Source: Paraglaciecola arctica
Lineage (GTDB): Bacteria; Pseudomonadota; Gammaproteobacteria; Enterobacterales; Alteromonadaceae
Assembly (NCBI RefSeq): GCF_018861065.1
Contig: NZ_JAHKQO010000019.1
Location: 154,961 to 218,960 of the forward strand
Direction of reading: 5' to 3'
DNA length: 64,000 nt
How positions within the stretch are numbered: the first letter of the stretch is position 1; every line of letters begins with the position of its first letter. The position numbers were made by a program, and so were the translations under genes. The notes beneath the pieces are model-generated. The model was not told the DNA's origin and made no database searches. It saw nothing but the letters and a program-made list of their open reading frames with translations. Positions 37,443 to 46,937 of this stretch are shown one piece after another.

Positions 37443-37774
37443 ATGAAAAACTGGTTGTTTCTAGGGGGGCCGTTATTGCTGAGGTCGTTGCGACGTCGAG
37501 CTGAAAATCGAGTCAAGGTTTTACAAAACTTTGACCTAGTCTGTTAGTCATATTGGGGTACGCGGTCGTATTTTATTTTCTGTCTCTTACTCTAAAAACT
37601 ATTCCTATTGGTACGGCATAGGCGGTTTGTGCAGGATTGGGTATCCTATTAATTTCGCTAGCAGGGTGGTTGGTTTTTGGCCAAAAGTTAGACTCAGCAA
37701 GTATGTTAGACATGGGATTGCTTGTGTCTGGTGTCAGAGTTATCAAGGTGTTTTCTAAATTGAGTGCGCATTAA
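37443..37774 (+). pseudogene. Decayed SMR (EmrE/SugE-type) multidrug transporter
   Basis: The whole region reads as an EmrE-like protein of about 110 codons once damage is ignored. The frame begins MKNWLFLGG, then a G-run at 37463-37468 appears to have lost one base, shifting to the frame that reads VIAEVVATSS. In that second frame three stops occur: TGA 37502-37504, TGA 37532-37534 (at the usual Trp of KLWPS) and TAG 37619-37621 (at the usual Tyr of GTAYA). Between them clear SMR segments remain: LGYAVVFYFLSLTLKTIPIGTA, ILLISLAGWLVFGQKLD and SGVRVIKVFSKLSAH (each quoted part is continuous in the frame). The gene is dead in this strain. Confidence 0.88.
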
Positions 37775-37854
37775 GACAATGCATTGGTTGAATAGTGATA
37801 AGAGTTGTCGGAAAAATTAAAGCTCAATTCAACTAGTGAAAAATAGCGCCAGAT

Positions 37855-38430
37855 TTAATACTTGCCTCTATGCAAAGGCAAATCAATCAATACGAGCAAT
37901 GCGGCTTGTCCTCCCCATTCTTTTGGGGCTTGGTGAAACCCCAACACCGCAGGGTGTTGTATCAACCAGTTGGGAATGGATTTTTTGAGTACATAAGTGC
38001 CTTTGCCGTGCATAATCGAGACACAATACACATGTTGTTTTTGTGCCGCGTGAATTAGCGCGGCTATTTCGTGTTTGGCTTGTTCTTTTTTTAAACCGTG
38101 TAAGTCGAGGATTAAATCCGGTGGGTAGTCACCTCGGCGGAGGCGTTTTACTTCATGACTGTCGGCCTCAGGTTTGACATATTTTAGAGGTTGATCGATA
38201 TCAAAGTGGCCCTCAAAACCATCTGAAAACTCAAATGCTGCTGCGGCTTGTTTAATTTCTGATAAATCTTTGTTGTTTTTTGGGGTAAGTCCCGAATTAT
38301 GCTTGCTGGAATAGCGCTGAGGCGGTATTTTGTCCTGCTTTATTGGCGCTACATCTTTGAACTGATTTTTAAAAAGATCTGGTTCTTCATTTTCTGGTTG
38401 AATTTTTGGGCGATGTGGCGTGATTTTCAT
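37855..38430 (-). CDS. smrB: SmrB ribosome-rescue endonuclease
   Basis: SmrB cleaves mRNA between stalled collided ribosomes. The 191-residue product has a polar N-terminal extension (about residues 1-90), then the Smr domain with DLHGL (about 109-113) and HGKGT (about 140-144), which contain the catalytic and RNA-binding residues. It is divergent from prmB, the arrangement found in E. coli (smrB/prmB). Confidence 0.93.
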   Translation of the reverse strand: MKITPHRPKIQPENEEPDLFKNQFKDVAPIKQDKIPPQRYSSKHNSGLTPKNNKDLSEIKQAAAAFEFSDGFEGHFDIDQPLKYVKPEADSHEVKRLRRGDYPPDLILDLHGLKKEQAKHEIAALIHAAQKQHVYCVSIMHGKGTYVLKKSIPNWLIQHPAVLGFHQAPKEWGGQAALLVLIDLPLHRGKY

Positions 38431-38530
38431 TCATTACAGGTACATATTTGCTATAGGCTTAGCATAACAAAGTTTGCTACAAGAGCATATGTATTCAGGG
38501 TTTACAAACCTAGATTTATTAAGCGATAAC

Positions 38531-39484
38531 ATGACCACAGATACTTTTACAGAATTAGAAGCCCAGCAAATAGCGCAAGACCTCCACACTATGTTAGATA
38601 TGGTGAGGTGGTCAGTAACCTGTTTTAATGAGGCTGGCTTGTATTATGGCCATGGTACAGATAATCCGTGGGATGAAGCCGTGAGTTTAATATTACAGCT
38701 TTTGCATTTAGAGCAAAGTTTGCCGATGCAAACCGGTGACCAGTTGTTTCATAGTCGTTTGACCCTACCTGAAAAATTAAAAATTATTGCTATAGTAAAA
38801 CGCCGCGTTGATGAACGAATTCCGGTACCTTATTTAACTAATCAAGCTTGGTTCTGTGATTTGCCGTTTTACGTAGATGAGCGAGTACTTATCCCTCGCT
38901 CACCTTTTGCTGAATTAATTAAAAACCATTTTGAAGAATGGATTGGCGACTCTGAGCCACAGCATATTTTAGATCTGTGCACTGGTGGTGGTTGTATTGC
39001 TATTGCGTTGGCGTATGCGTTTGAAGAGGCGCAGGTGGATGCTGTGGATATTAGCCAAGATGCCCTAGATGTTGCTGAACTCAATATCACAGAACATGGA
39101 TTGAATCACAGGGTGTACCCCATCAATTCTGATTTAATGGGAGCGTTGCAAGGTCAGCAATACGATTTAATCGTGAGTAATCCACCTTACGTTGACGCCG
39201 AGGATATGGATGATTTGCCTCAAGAGTTTCACCACGAGCCAGAATTGGCGTTGGCCGCTGGCAATGATGGTTTGGATTTGGTCGACCATATTTTGCGTCA
39301 GGCCCCTATGCATTTAACCGCCAACGGTTGGTTATTTGTTGAGGTAGGCAACAGCGAAGTACATATGTTTAGCCGCTACCCGGAATTACCAATTCAGTGG
39401 GTTGAGTTTGAAAATGGTGGTCATGGTGTATTTGCTATAAGCAAGAACGATTTAGTTGAGTACTGGCGCTCTGTTGACCATTAA
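38531..39484 (+). CDS. prmB: Ribosomal protein L3 glutamine methyltransferase
   Basis: PrmB methylates Gln of ribosomal protein L3. The ATG at 38531 gives an N-terminus in line with E. coli PrmB (MLDMVRWSVTCFNEAGLYYGHGTDNPWDEA region). The SAM-binding motif is LDLCTGGGCIAIALA and the catalytic motif SNPPYVDAEDM is intact. aroC follows 55 bases downstream, the standard order. Upstream in-frame starts (TTG 38474, ATG 38489) exist but are less supported. Confidence 0.95.
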   Translation: MTTDTFTELEAQQIAQDLHTMLDMVRWSVTCFNEAGLYYGHGTDNPWDEAVSLILQLLHLEQSLPMQTGDQLFHSRLTLPEKLKIIAIVKRRVDERIPVPYLTNQAWFCDLPFYVDERVLIPRSPFAELIKNHFEEWIGDSEPQHILDLCTGGGCIAIALAYAFEEAQVDAVDISQDALDVAELNITEHGLNHRVYPINSDLMGALQGQQYDLIVSNPPYVDAEDMDDLPQEFHHEPELALAAGNDGLDLVDHILRQAPMHLTANGWLFVEVGNSEVHMFSRYPELPIQWVEFENGGHGVFAISKNDLVEYWRSVDH

Positions 39485-39539
39485 AATGCATAAATTGAGT
39501 TTAGAATAAACGTATATAAGACAATAGGATTTTAAAATT

Positions 39540-40646
39540 ATGGCTGGAAACACTTTCGGTAAGTTATTCACTGTCACCACCTTTGGCGAAAGCCATGGTA
39601 TTGCTATAGGTGGCATTATCGATGGGTGTCCTCCCGGTTTAGATTTAAGTGAAGCAGATTTACAAGTTGACTTAGACAGACGCAAGCCCGGTACCTCAAG
39701 ATATACCACTGCCAGACGTGAAGAAGACGAAGTGAAAATTTTGTCCGGAGTGTTTGAGGGCAAAACCACAGGTACCAGTATTGGTTTATTAATCAATAAC
39801 ACAGATCAACGCAGTAATGATTATTCCAAAATCAAAGATACCTTCCGCCCAGGACATGCTGACTACACTTATCAACAAAAGTATGGATTGCGGGATTATC
39901 GAGGCGGTGGTCGTTCTTCTGCGCGCGAAACCGCTATTCGTGTTGCGGCTGGTGGCGTGGCCAAAAAGTATCTCAAACAGCATCATGGAGTAGAGATCCA
40001 TGGTTACTTGTCGCAGTTAGGGCCAATCAAAGTAGAAACCGTTGATCATAGTGTGACGAATACCAATGCGTTTTTCTGCCCCGACCAAAGTAAGCTCGAA
40101 GCGCTAGATGCTTATATGCGCGACCTCAAAAAACAAGGTGACTCTATTGGTGCCAAAGTATCAGTGGTTGCCACTAACATGCCAGTTGGTTTAGGTGAAC
40201 CTATTTTTGACCGACTTGATGCGGATTTAGCTCATGCGATGATGGGTATTAATGCAGTTAAGGGGGTAGAAGTAGGAGACGGTTTTGCTACTGTGGAACA
40301 AAAAGGCAGTGAACATCGCGACGAATTAACCCCTGATGGTTTTGCTTCTAACCGTTCTGGTGGCGTATTGGGAGGCATTTCTACTGGGCAAGATTTAGTG
40401 GTGCATATGGCACTTAAACCCACTTCTAGTATCAGTGTCCCTGGTGAAACTATCGATATACACGGCAATACTGCAGAAGTCATTACAAAAGGTAGGCACG
40501 ATCCTTGTGTGGGGATCCGTGCAGTACCTATTGCAGAAGCCATGATGGCATTAGTGGTGATGGATCATTTATTAAGAGATCGTGGCCAAAATGCGGATGT
40601 CCATAGCGCTACACCGGTTATTCCAGCACAAGTAAAAGCTCGATAA
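39540..40646 (+). CDS. aroC: Chorismate synthase
   Basis: AroC makes chorismate from EPSP, the last shikimate step, needing reduced FMN. The 368-residue product starts [20 protein letters not shown] and has the signatures [21 protein letters not shown] and [15 protein letters not shown]. It is near E. coli AroC length (361). A terminator follows. Confidence 0.98.
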   Translation: MAGNTFGKLFTVTTFGESHGIAIGGIIDGCPPGLDLSEADLQVDLDRRKPGTSRYTTARREEDEVKILSGVFEGKTTGTSIGLLINNTDQRSNDYSKIKDTFRPGHADYTYQQKYGLRDYRGGGRSSARETAIRVAAGGVAKKYLKQHHGVEIHGYLSQLGPIKVETVDHSVTNTNAFFCPDQSKLEALDAYMRDLKKQGDSIGAKVSVVATNMPVGLGEPIFDRLDADLAHAMMGINAVKGVEVGDGFATVEQKGSEHRDELTPDGFASNRSGGVLGGISTGQDLVVHMALKPTSSISVPGETIDIHGNTAEVITKGRHDPCVGIRAVPIAEAMMALVVMDHLLRDRGQNADVHSATPVIPAQVKAR

Positions 40647-40659
40647 GCTTTGCTGACAT

Positions 40660-40697
40660 TTAGGCGTGTTCTTGTGGAGTACGCCTAATTTATTTTT
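40660..40697 (+). terminator. Rho-independent terminator of aroC
   Basis: TTAGGCGT (40660-40667) pairs with ACGCCTAA (40681-40688) across a 13-base loop and is followed by TTTATTTTT. Confidence 0.8.
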
Positions 40698-40711
40698 CAT
40701 CTATTTAAGTA

Positions 40712-41881
40712 TTGCCCTTGCCTAAATCTGCCTTTTCAAACTCTAATTTAATTTTACTCGCGATTACCTATCTTTTTTATTTCGGGCAATTTGGCGTGTT
40801 GATGCCTTACCTTGGGGTATTTTTAGATGGCAGGGGATTTTCGTCCACTGAAATAGGTGAACTTTTTGCGTTGATAACTGTGGCCCGCATAGCAGGTCCT
40901 AACTTATGGGCAATACTCGCAGATAAATCGGGTAGGGCGCTCAGGGTATTGCAACTTGGCGCATTGTTAACATTCGCTACTTTTAGCTTAGTATTTTTTG
41001 TTGATGGTTTTTGGTCGCTAACATTAAGCCTTGCGCTGATGATGATGTTTTGGACCGCAATTTTGCCGCAAATTGAGGGATTAACCTTAAATTGTGTATA
41101 TGGCCACGCTAGCCGATATGGACGAATTCGATTGTGGGGCAGTATTGGATATATTTTGCTCACTATCTTTACTGGGAAAATGATTGATGTTTTCTCAAGC
41201 GAAGCACCTATTTACGTAGGTGCATTAGTATTGTTTAGCCTTTTTATCATCACCTTATGGCTCAAAGCGCCCAAGGTTGAAAAAAGCACTAACCCACTAC
41301 ATGAGTCGATTTGGCATAAAATCAATACGCCAGTCTTTTACGCATTTTTACTCTCTGTTGCTTTGTTACAGCTTAGTTTTGGGGCTTATTATGGTTTTTT
41401 TGCGCTATACCTAGTGGATTTAGATTATAGCGGTCAAGCGACTGGGTGGCTTATAGCTATCGGAGTGTTGGCGGAAGTGATCATTTTCTTGCAAGCCGGT
41501 AAATTGATTAAGTTCTTTGGTGTTAAGTGGATTTTGGTCATCAGTACTTTACTCACTGCACTTCGTTGGTATCTGTTAGCTGTAGCTGCAAACAACCCAG
41601 CGATATTAGTGTTTAGCCAAATGTTGCATGCATTTAGTTTTGGCATGACACATGCGGCATCTATGCACTTTATTCATCATTATTTTGGCAATAGGTTTCA
41701 AAGCCAAGGACAAGCTATTTATCTCAGTGTGGGTTTTGGTATTGGCGGGGCAGTTGGTGGCTATGGAGCGGGGTATTTTTGGCAACAAGGTCACGGAGCC
41801 GAGCAAACCTTTACTTTAGCTGCTATTGCAGCTGTGTTTTCTGCAGTAAGCTTATTTTTTGTGTCTTCTAAACGTATGTAA
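40712..41881 (+). CDS. MFS transporter of the HcaT/PPP-like family
   Basis: The 389-residue product has 12 predicted membrane segments. The start MPYLGVFLDGRGFSSTEIG and RIAGPNLWAILADKSGR loop match the phenylpropionate permease-like MFS_1_like group, with RLWGSIGY in the next loop. The start is a TTG (40712 or 40718) as no ATG is near. The substrate is unknown. It follows the aroC terminator by 14 bases. Confidence 0.85.
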   Translation: MPLPKSAFSNSNLILLAITYLFYFGQFGVLMPYLGVFLDGRGFSSTEIGELFALITVARIAGPNLWAILADKSGRALRVLQLGALLTFATFSLVFFVDGFWSLTLSLALMMMFWTAILPQIEGLTLNCVYGHASRYGRIRLWGSIGYILLTIFTGKMIDVFSSEAPIYVGALVLFSLFIITLWLKAPKVEKSTNPLHESIWHKINTPVFYAFLLSVALLQLSFGAYYGFFALYLVDLDYSGQATGWLIAIGVLAEVIIFLQAGKLIKFFGVKWILVISTLLTALRWYLLAVAANNPAILVFSQMLHAFSFGMTHAASMHFIHHYFGNRFQSQGQAIYLSVGFGIGGAVGGYGAGYFWQQGHGAEQTFTLAAIAAVFSAVSLFFVSSKRM

Positions 41882-42078
41882 TATTTTCGAATAGACAAAT
41901 ATTAGGATCAGTATTTAGATATCAACATCTAATAGTGTATGACTTTATTGGATTGATTGATATATAAACAGTTAATTGAGCCTAATCGTTACCAGTAAAG
42001 ATAGCAAAAATATGACAGATTTGTGACTAACTTGTTGAAACAAAAAGCCTTGTTAGACCAGTTTCTTGATAATAGTTG

Positions 42079-42106
42079 TTGACCTGCAGTATGTTAGATA
42101 TATACT
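42079..42106 (+). promoter_or_regulatory. Strong sigma-70 promoter of cspA
   Basis: TTGACC (42079-42084) is followed after 16 bases by TATACT (42101-42106). Transcription should start near 42113, leaving a leader of about 150 bases, as expected for cold shock genes. Confidence 0.7.
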
Positions 42107-42112
42107 ACCCAT

Positions 42113-42261
42113 GCTTGAAAGTAAGTTTGATATTTATGTACATTGTTTCGACGTTCCATTGTAGTACCCGGTCTCGTAGCTCATAAGTAATTGCAACACA
42201 CTTCAGCACAACTAACGTCTCTTAGGAGACACAATTACTCTTGAAAAATATAGGAAAGACT
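42113..42261 (+). promoter_or_regulatory. Long cspA 5' leader
   Basis: About 149 untranslated bases precede the ATG. E. coli cspA has a similar long leader that folds differently in the cold. Here GTCTC pairs with GAGAC (42217-42230) a short distance before the ribosome site. No exact cold box is recognised. Temperature control is inference. Confidence 0.5.
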
Positions 42262-42468
42262 ATGTCTGCAACTACTGGTACAGTAAAATGGTTTAACGAA
42301 TCTAAAGGTTTCGGTTTCATTCAACAAGAAAACGGCCCTGATGTTTTTGCTCATTTCCGTGCTATCACAGGTACTGGCTTTAAAACTTTGGCCGAAGGTC
42401 AAAAAGTTGAGTTCACTGTAACTCAAGGCCAAAAAGGTCCTCAAGCTGAGAACATCGTAGTACTTTAA
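42262..42468 (+). CDS. cspA: Cold shock protein
   Basis: The 68-residue protein is a single cold shock domain with RNP1 (KGFGFI) and RNP2-type (DVFAHF) motifs. It binds single-stranded RNA/DNA and melts RNA structures. ATG at 42262 has AGGAAAG upstream; an earlier in-frame start at 42241 lacks it. A strong terminator follows. Confidence 0.96.
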   Translation: MSATTGTVKWFNESKGFGFIQQENGPDVFAHFRAITGTGFKTLAEGQKVEFTVTQGQKGPQAENIVVL

Positions 42469-42493
42469 TTATCGAATAATTAAATTCTATAAG

Positions 42494-42525
42494 AAAAAGC
42501 AAACTCTAGAGTTTGCTTTTTTTAT
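42494..42525 (+). terminator. Rho-independent terminator of cspA
   Basis: A perfect stem (AAAAAGCAAACTC with its complement GAGTTTGCTTTTT, sharing the short TA loop) is followed by a T-tract. Confidence 0.9.
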
Positions 42526-42542
42526 GCCTGTCATAAAGTAAA

Positions 42543-42775
42543 TAACCTGAACTCGGGATAAGCCATACCGTCCAGCACCGCTATTATTGCGCCTATCTTC
42601 GTTGAACTTGCTCGCAATAGCTGGCTATTGCTTCACAATCTCGCCTTGATAAACGCAATAATATCAGCACTGGATGCATTAAATTGGCGGCTAAATAAGT
42701 AATTAAATTATAACCTATTGTTTTTATTATATTTACTTTAGAGGAAGCGGCACGTCTTAACCCGAGCTCAGGTTA
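42543..42775. mobile_element. MITE-like foldback element, about 233 bp
   Basis: The ends are inverted repeats: TAACCTGAACTCGGGATAAG (42543-42562) and its near complement CTTAACCCGAGCTCAGGTTA (42756-42775), 18 of 20 matching. A possible target duplication AAAT flanks it (42540-42543 and 42775-42778). Inside, 42571-42674 is a second imperfect inverted repeat folding around GCAATAGC-TG-GCTATTGC (42614-42631). No transposase gene is present, so it is non-autonomous. It lies between the cspA terminator and ansA. Confidence 0.75.
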
Positions 42776-42919
42776 AATATGAATTGTCATCTAAAGATTC
42801 CATAGTATTCAATGGCTTGAGGCGCACAGATCACTGAGGAAAAATGAAAGAACATTCACTTTGCTCATAATCGTTATCTGTTCAACGACATGACTAGGTT
42901 GGTGCCATCATTGGGGACG

Positions 42920-43927
42920 TTACTCTGTCAACTCTCCCCGCAAATTATCAATAAGTTGACGCTTGATAAGGCTAGGTGGAAGGTCTTTACTGAGTAAATA
43001 ATGTAATTTTGCGAGTGCCGCTTCTGGTGTCATATCTTGGCCTGAGACAACGCCGACTTCTCGTAAAACGTGACCATTCGCGTAACCGGTCATATTAACT
43101 TTGCCACGAACACACTGAGTACAATTTAAAACAATAATACCTTGTTGGTCAGCGGAAGATAGTTGCTCTAAAAGTGCTGCGTTTTGTGGTGCGTTTCCTA
43201 CTCCAAAGCTTAATAAAATTAAAGCTTTAACCGGCTGTTGTAGAGTGTTTTTTAACACCTCTGCGCTGATCCCCGGATATAAAGTCACTACCCCAATAGG
43301 CTGTGATTTGACTGGACTTACATGGAGCTTTTTATCCGCGGTGATACCCAAAATATTTTTATCCACTTCAATATTGATACCCGCTTTGAGTAATGCTGGG
43401 AAATTAGGAGAATCAAAAGCGTTAAAACCATCCGCATCAAGTTTGCGGCTGCGGTTGCCTCTAAATAGCTGATTGTTAAAAAACAGCGTAACTTCAGCGA
43501 TGGGATAGTTGGCTGCGATATATAAGGCGTTAAGGAGATTAACTTGACCATCTGAACGTAATTGAGCAAGTGGAATTTGCGAGCCTGTTACTATGACAGG
43601 TTTACCCAGATCCTCTAAAATAAAGGATAGCGCTGATGCAGTGTACGCCATAGTGTCGGTGCCATGGAGAATGATAAAACCATCATATTGCTGGTAGTTC
43701 CGAAAAATGTCGTTGGCAATTTTTTGCCAGTCACTTGGATCCATATCCGAGGAGTCAATCAAATTATCGTATTCATGGATCGTAAAATTGGGCATTTCAT
43801 TACGGTGAAATTCGGGCATGTTGGCTACGGTTTCGCTAAGAAACCCCGCCGCTGGAACAAATCCAAGGGAAGAAGGGCGCATACCAATGGTTCCGCCTGT
43901 GTATGCGACATAAATGTGCTTTTTCAT
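42920..43927 (-). CDS. ansA: Type I (cytosolic) L-asparaginase
   Basis: The 335-residue protein hydrolyses asparagine. The first catalytic Thr is in AYTGGTIGM (residues 9-17) and the second in ILHGTDTMAYTASAL. There is no signal peptide, and length and motifs match AnsA and not AnsB. It is transcribed toward the MITE. Confidence 0.95.
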   Translation of the reverse strand: MKKHIYVAYTGGTIGMRPSSLGFVPAAGFLSETVANMPEFHRNEMPNFTIHEYDNLIDSSDMDPSDWQKIANDIFRNYQQYDGFIILHGTDTMAYTASALSFILEDLGKPVIVTGSQIPLAQLRSDGQVNLLNALYIAANYPIAEVTLFFNNQLFRGNRSRKLDADGFNAFDSPNFPALLKAGINIEVDKNILGITADKKLHVSPVKSQPIGVVTLYPGISAEVLKNTLQQPVKALILLSFGVGNAPQNAALLEQLSSADQQGIIVLNCTQCVRGKVNMTGYANGHVLREVGVVSGQDMTPEAALAKLHYLLSKDLPPSLIKRQLIDNLRGELTE

Positions 43928-44115
43928 ATATTGAAATAAAACGCCTTTTGACTATGTTGTAAACTACTGTAACCCCTGCGATCGAATTTAACCATCCATT
44001 CCAATCACTTACTTCGACTGAACTTGATGGGCTAAACCTGAATCCTGACGGCCTTTTGTTACCCAGAACCTTAAAAGCTAAGATACAATGAAATCCTAAT
44101 TAAAGAGGATATTAC

Positions 44116-45951
44116 ATGAATAAAAAACACCTTGCTCTTACTGTTGTTTTTTCAGTGGGGTTGGTTGCCTGCAATCACACCAATTCGGCAAAAACTGACA
44201 ATTTGGGCGCGAGAATAGACACCAATAGTGCGCAAGTAATACAAACCGAGTCACAAAAATCCAATGCGCTGTTTAAAGCCTACTTCGCTGAAAGAATGCA
44301 GATGAATCCAATATCTGCAACGTACGTAGGCGTTAGTGATTACAACGATAGGTTTAACCCACCCATTAACCAGCAAACTTTGACCGAAACCTTAGCTTTT
44401 GAACAAAAGTACTTAACTAAGATACAGGCTATTGATGCTTCTGCATTGAGTGGACAAGACCTGTTAAGTTACGAAATATTCTTGCGAGACCGAAAATTAG
44501 CGCTCGAAGGCGCAAAATTTCCAGGGCACCTTATTCCTATCCATCAAATGGGCGGGGCACATAGCGCGTTTGCTTCTCTTGGCTCTGGAAAAAGTGCTCA
44601 ACCTTTTAATACTGCAGATGATTATCGTAACTTTATGAGTCGTGCTAATGGTTTTGCTACTTATATGGATAGTTCCATTGAAGCAATGAAAGAAGGCATA
44701 GAAAAGACTGTGGTACTTCCTAAGCCGTTAATTAAAAAAGTATTGCCTCAGTTGCAGGCGCATATGGTTGAAGATCTCACCGAAAGTGTCTTTTATGGAC
44801 CGTTACAATCCCTCGAAGAAAACGACAACATAACGGATCTCGATAAAGCGCAAATCAAAAGCGACTACCTTAAAACCATACAAAACGTGATTATTCCAGC
44901 GTATCGCCGAGTATATACTTTTATGTCTGAGGAATATTTACCCAATGGCCGCGATACCTTTGGTCTAGCAGACTTACCTAATGGTAAGGCGTGGTATGAC
45001 TATAAAATTAAAACCAACACAACTTTAGCGCTAAACGCTGAAGAAATTCATAACTTTGGGCAACAAGAAGTCGCACGTATTTTAGCTGAAATGACCAAAG
45101 TAAAAGAAACCGTTGGGTTTGAAGGCGATTTAGCGGCATTTTTCGAATTCTTACGCACAGACGAGCAATTTTTCTTTGATTCAGAGCAAGCGTTGATCGA
45201 TGGTTATACTCAAGTTAAACAAAAGATTGATAGCCGTGTACCGTTATTGTTTGAAGTTTTTCCAAAAGCAGATTATGAGGTAAGAGCTGTTGAAGCGTAT
45301 CGTGCTGCATCATCGGCGGGCGCCAGTTACCAAAGTCCAGCACCTGATGGTTCAAGGCCCGGTATATTTTATATCAATGCCTATAACTTAAAGGCGCAGC
45401 CTAAATATTTAATGGAAACCCTAAGTGTGCATGAAGCAGCGCCAGGCCATCACTTCCAAATTGCCATTCAACAGGAAGTAGAAAGCCTGCCAGATTTTCG
45501 TAAATTTGGCGGATACACAGTGTTTGCAGAGGGATGGGCTTTATATGCAGAAAGTTTAGGCAAAGAAATGGGCTTATTTAGCGACCCTTACATGTGGTAC
45601 GGGCGATTATCAGACGAGCAACTTCGTGCCATGCGATTAGTTGTTGATACGGGTTTACACGCCTTTGGTTGGAGCAGACAACAAGCCATTGATTTTATGA
45701 CAGACAACTCCTCTCTTGCATTGACTGACATCGAAGCCGAAGTAGAACGTTATATCGCCATTGGCGGACAAGCGGTAAGTTACAAAATCGGACAACGGCA
45801 TATTCGCATGCTCAGAAACAAGGCCCAGCAAGCGTTAGGAGATAAATTTGATGTGAAAAAATTTCATACTCAAATATTAATAGACGGCGCTTTGCCTATG
45901 CCTATTCTTGAAGCCAAAATTGACCGATGGATAGCGAAGCAAACAATTTAG
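44116..45951 (+). CDS. DUF885 family lipoprotein (putative metallopeptidase)
   Basis: The 611-residue product has a lipoprotein signal peptide with lipobox LVAC (Cys19). The DUF885 metal-binding motif is VHEAAPGHHFQIAIQQE (about residues 439-455), and downstream FAEGWALYAESLGKEMG carries the further Glu. Members are secreted or periplasmic peptidases of unknown specificity. A promoter region of about 190 bases is shared divergently with ansA. Confidence 0.9.
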   Translation: MNKKHLALTVVFSVGLVACNHTNSAKTDNLGARIDTNSAQVIQTESQKSNALFKAYFAERMQMNPISATYVGVSDYNDRFNPPINQQTLTETLAFEQKYLTKIQAIDASALSGQDLLSYEIFLRDRKLALEGAKFPGHLIPIHQMGGAHSAFASLGSGKSAQPFNTADDYRNFMSRANGFATYMDSSIEAMKEGIEKTVVLPKPLIKKVLPQLQAHMVEDLTESVFYGPLQSLEENDNITDLDKAQIKSDYLKTIQNVIIPAYRRVYTFMSEEYLPNGRDTFGLADLPNGKAWYDYKIKTNTTLALNAEEIHNFGQQEVARILAEMTKVKETVGFEGDLAAFFEFLRTDEQFFFDSEQALIDGYTQVKQKIDSRVPLLFEVFPKADYEVRAVEAYRAASSAGASYQSPAPDGSRPGIFYINAYNLKAQPKYLMETLSVHEAAPGHHFQIAIQQEVESLPDFRKFGGYTVFAEGWALYAESLGKEMGLFSDPYMWYGRLSDEQLRAMRLVVDTGLHAFGWSRQQAIDFMTDNSSLALTDIEAEVERYIAIGGQAVSYKIGQRHIRMLRNKAQQALGDKFDVKKFHTQILIDGALPMPILEAKIDRWIAKQTI

Positions 45952-46098
45952 TATTTTGGAAGGGAGCCAAACTTAGAGGTTGGGTTTCCTTGCTATAAAG
46001 AGGTTTCTATAAACCATAATTAACTTAGAATCGCCGTTGGTGTTCACTTAGAATTCACTTATTTGCGTTTAGACAAATGTTTAAACAAAATGATTGTG

Positions 46099-46644
46099 CT
46101 AAATGCGTTGAAATTTTGTCAGATCAAAACCGTGCCAATCATTCAAATGCGTTCTTGGCGATACACGAAACCGATAGTCAAACTTAGTCCCGATCCCTTG
46201 ACTTGTTGCCCTAATATCAATGGCAGAAGCAATTACCATCATATTATATCTTGCGTCGAGTACTTTAGTTGATAGTTCCTCAGAGGTATCTAACATGTAG
46301 TGCGATGCAGATTTGGCATTCAGCATACTTTTAAAAGTATTTTTTATGGCTTTAGTGGATTTCCAGATTCGAGAATAGCTAAAATGCACAGCCTTAGGAC
46401 CTAGGATGTACCAGCTTGATACATCATCGCCACCTATACCTTTTAAATTTTCGAAAGTATCTTCCATCTGTTGCTGATTTGTACCTGGTGTCACGTGAGT
46501 AGCGATTAACGCATTGCCTCTTACACCTATAATGGCAAAGCACTGTATGATCCCGGGGCAAGTAACATCGAACGTGCCTACACCAACCTCTCCCTCGGCT
46601 AAAGACAGATTTGCTGACATAGGTAATAATTTAACATCACTCAT
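46099..46644 (-). CDS. Hypothetical protein
   Basis: The ATG at 46644 has GGAG upstream at normal spacing; an upstream ATG at 46656 is less well placed. The 181-residue product has no signal peptide and no obvious membrane segment. Motifs such as VGVRGNALIATHVTPG-type segments (IIGVRGNALIATHVTP) vaguely suggest a CheD/glutamine deamidase-like beta fold but the diagnostic Cys-His pair is not clear. I do not recognise the family. Confidence 0.6.
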   Translation of the reverse strand: MSDVKLLPMSANLSLAEGEVGVGTFDVTCPGIIQCFAIIGVRGNALIATHVTPGTNQQQMEDTFENLKGIGGDDVSSWYILGPKAVHFSYSRIWKSTKAIKNTFKSMLNAKSASHYMLDTSEELSTKVLDARYNMMVIASAIDIRATSQGIGTKFDYRFRVSPRTHLNDWHGFDLTKFQRI

Positions 46645-46937
46645 TGTTATCTCCATTTATTGTTGATAAAGCCTTTGTAACCGAGACTTAAAAAAAGTCG
46701 ATATCGTGCATTTTTTACTCGAATTGTCGAAAAAGAATAGACCTTATATATGGGCTATGCAATAGCTGCTAATTTGGTTGGGTAGCACAAATAAGTGCAG
46801 CTCTCCGCTACTTCGAGATAACACGGCAGAAGACCATTGAGGTAGGTCTTTTAGGTAGAAAGCCAAATTCAGTGCCAAGGTTCGAAGTCACTGGTATTGA
46901 ATCGTAGATGCCAATTTAAGCCTTTCAATTTTTAACT

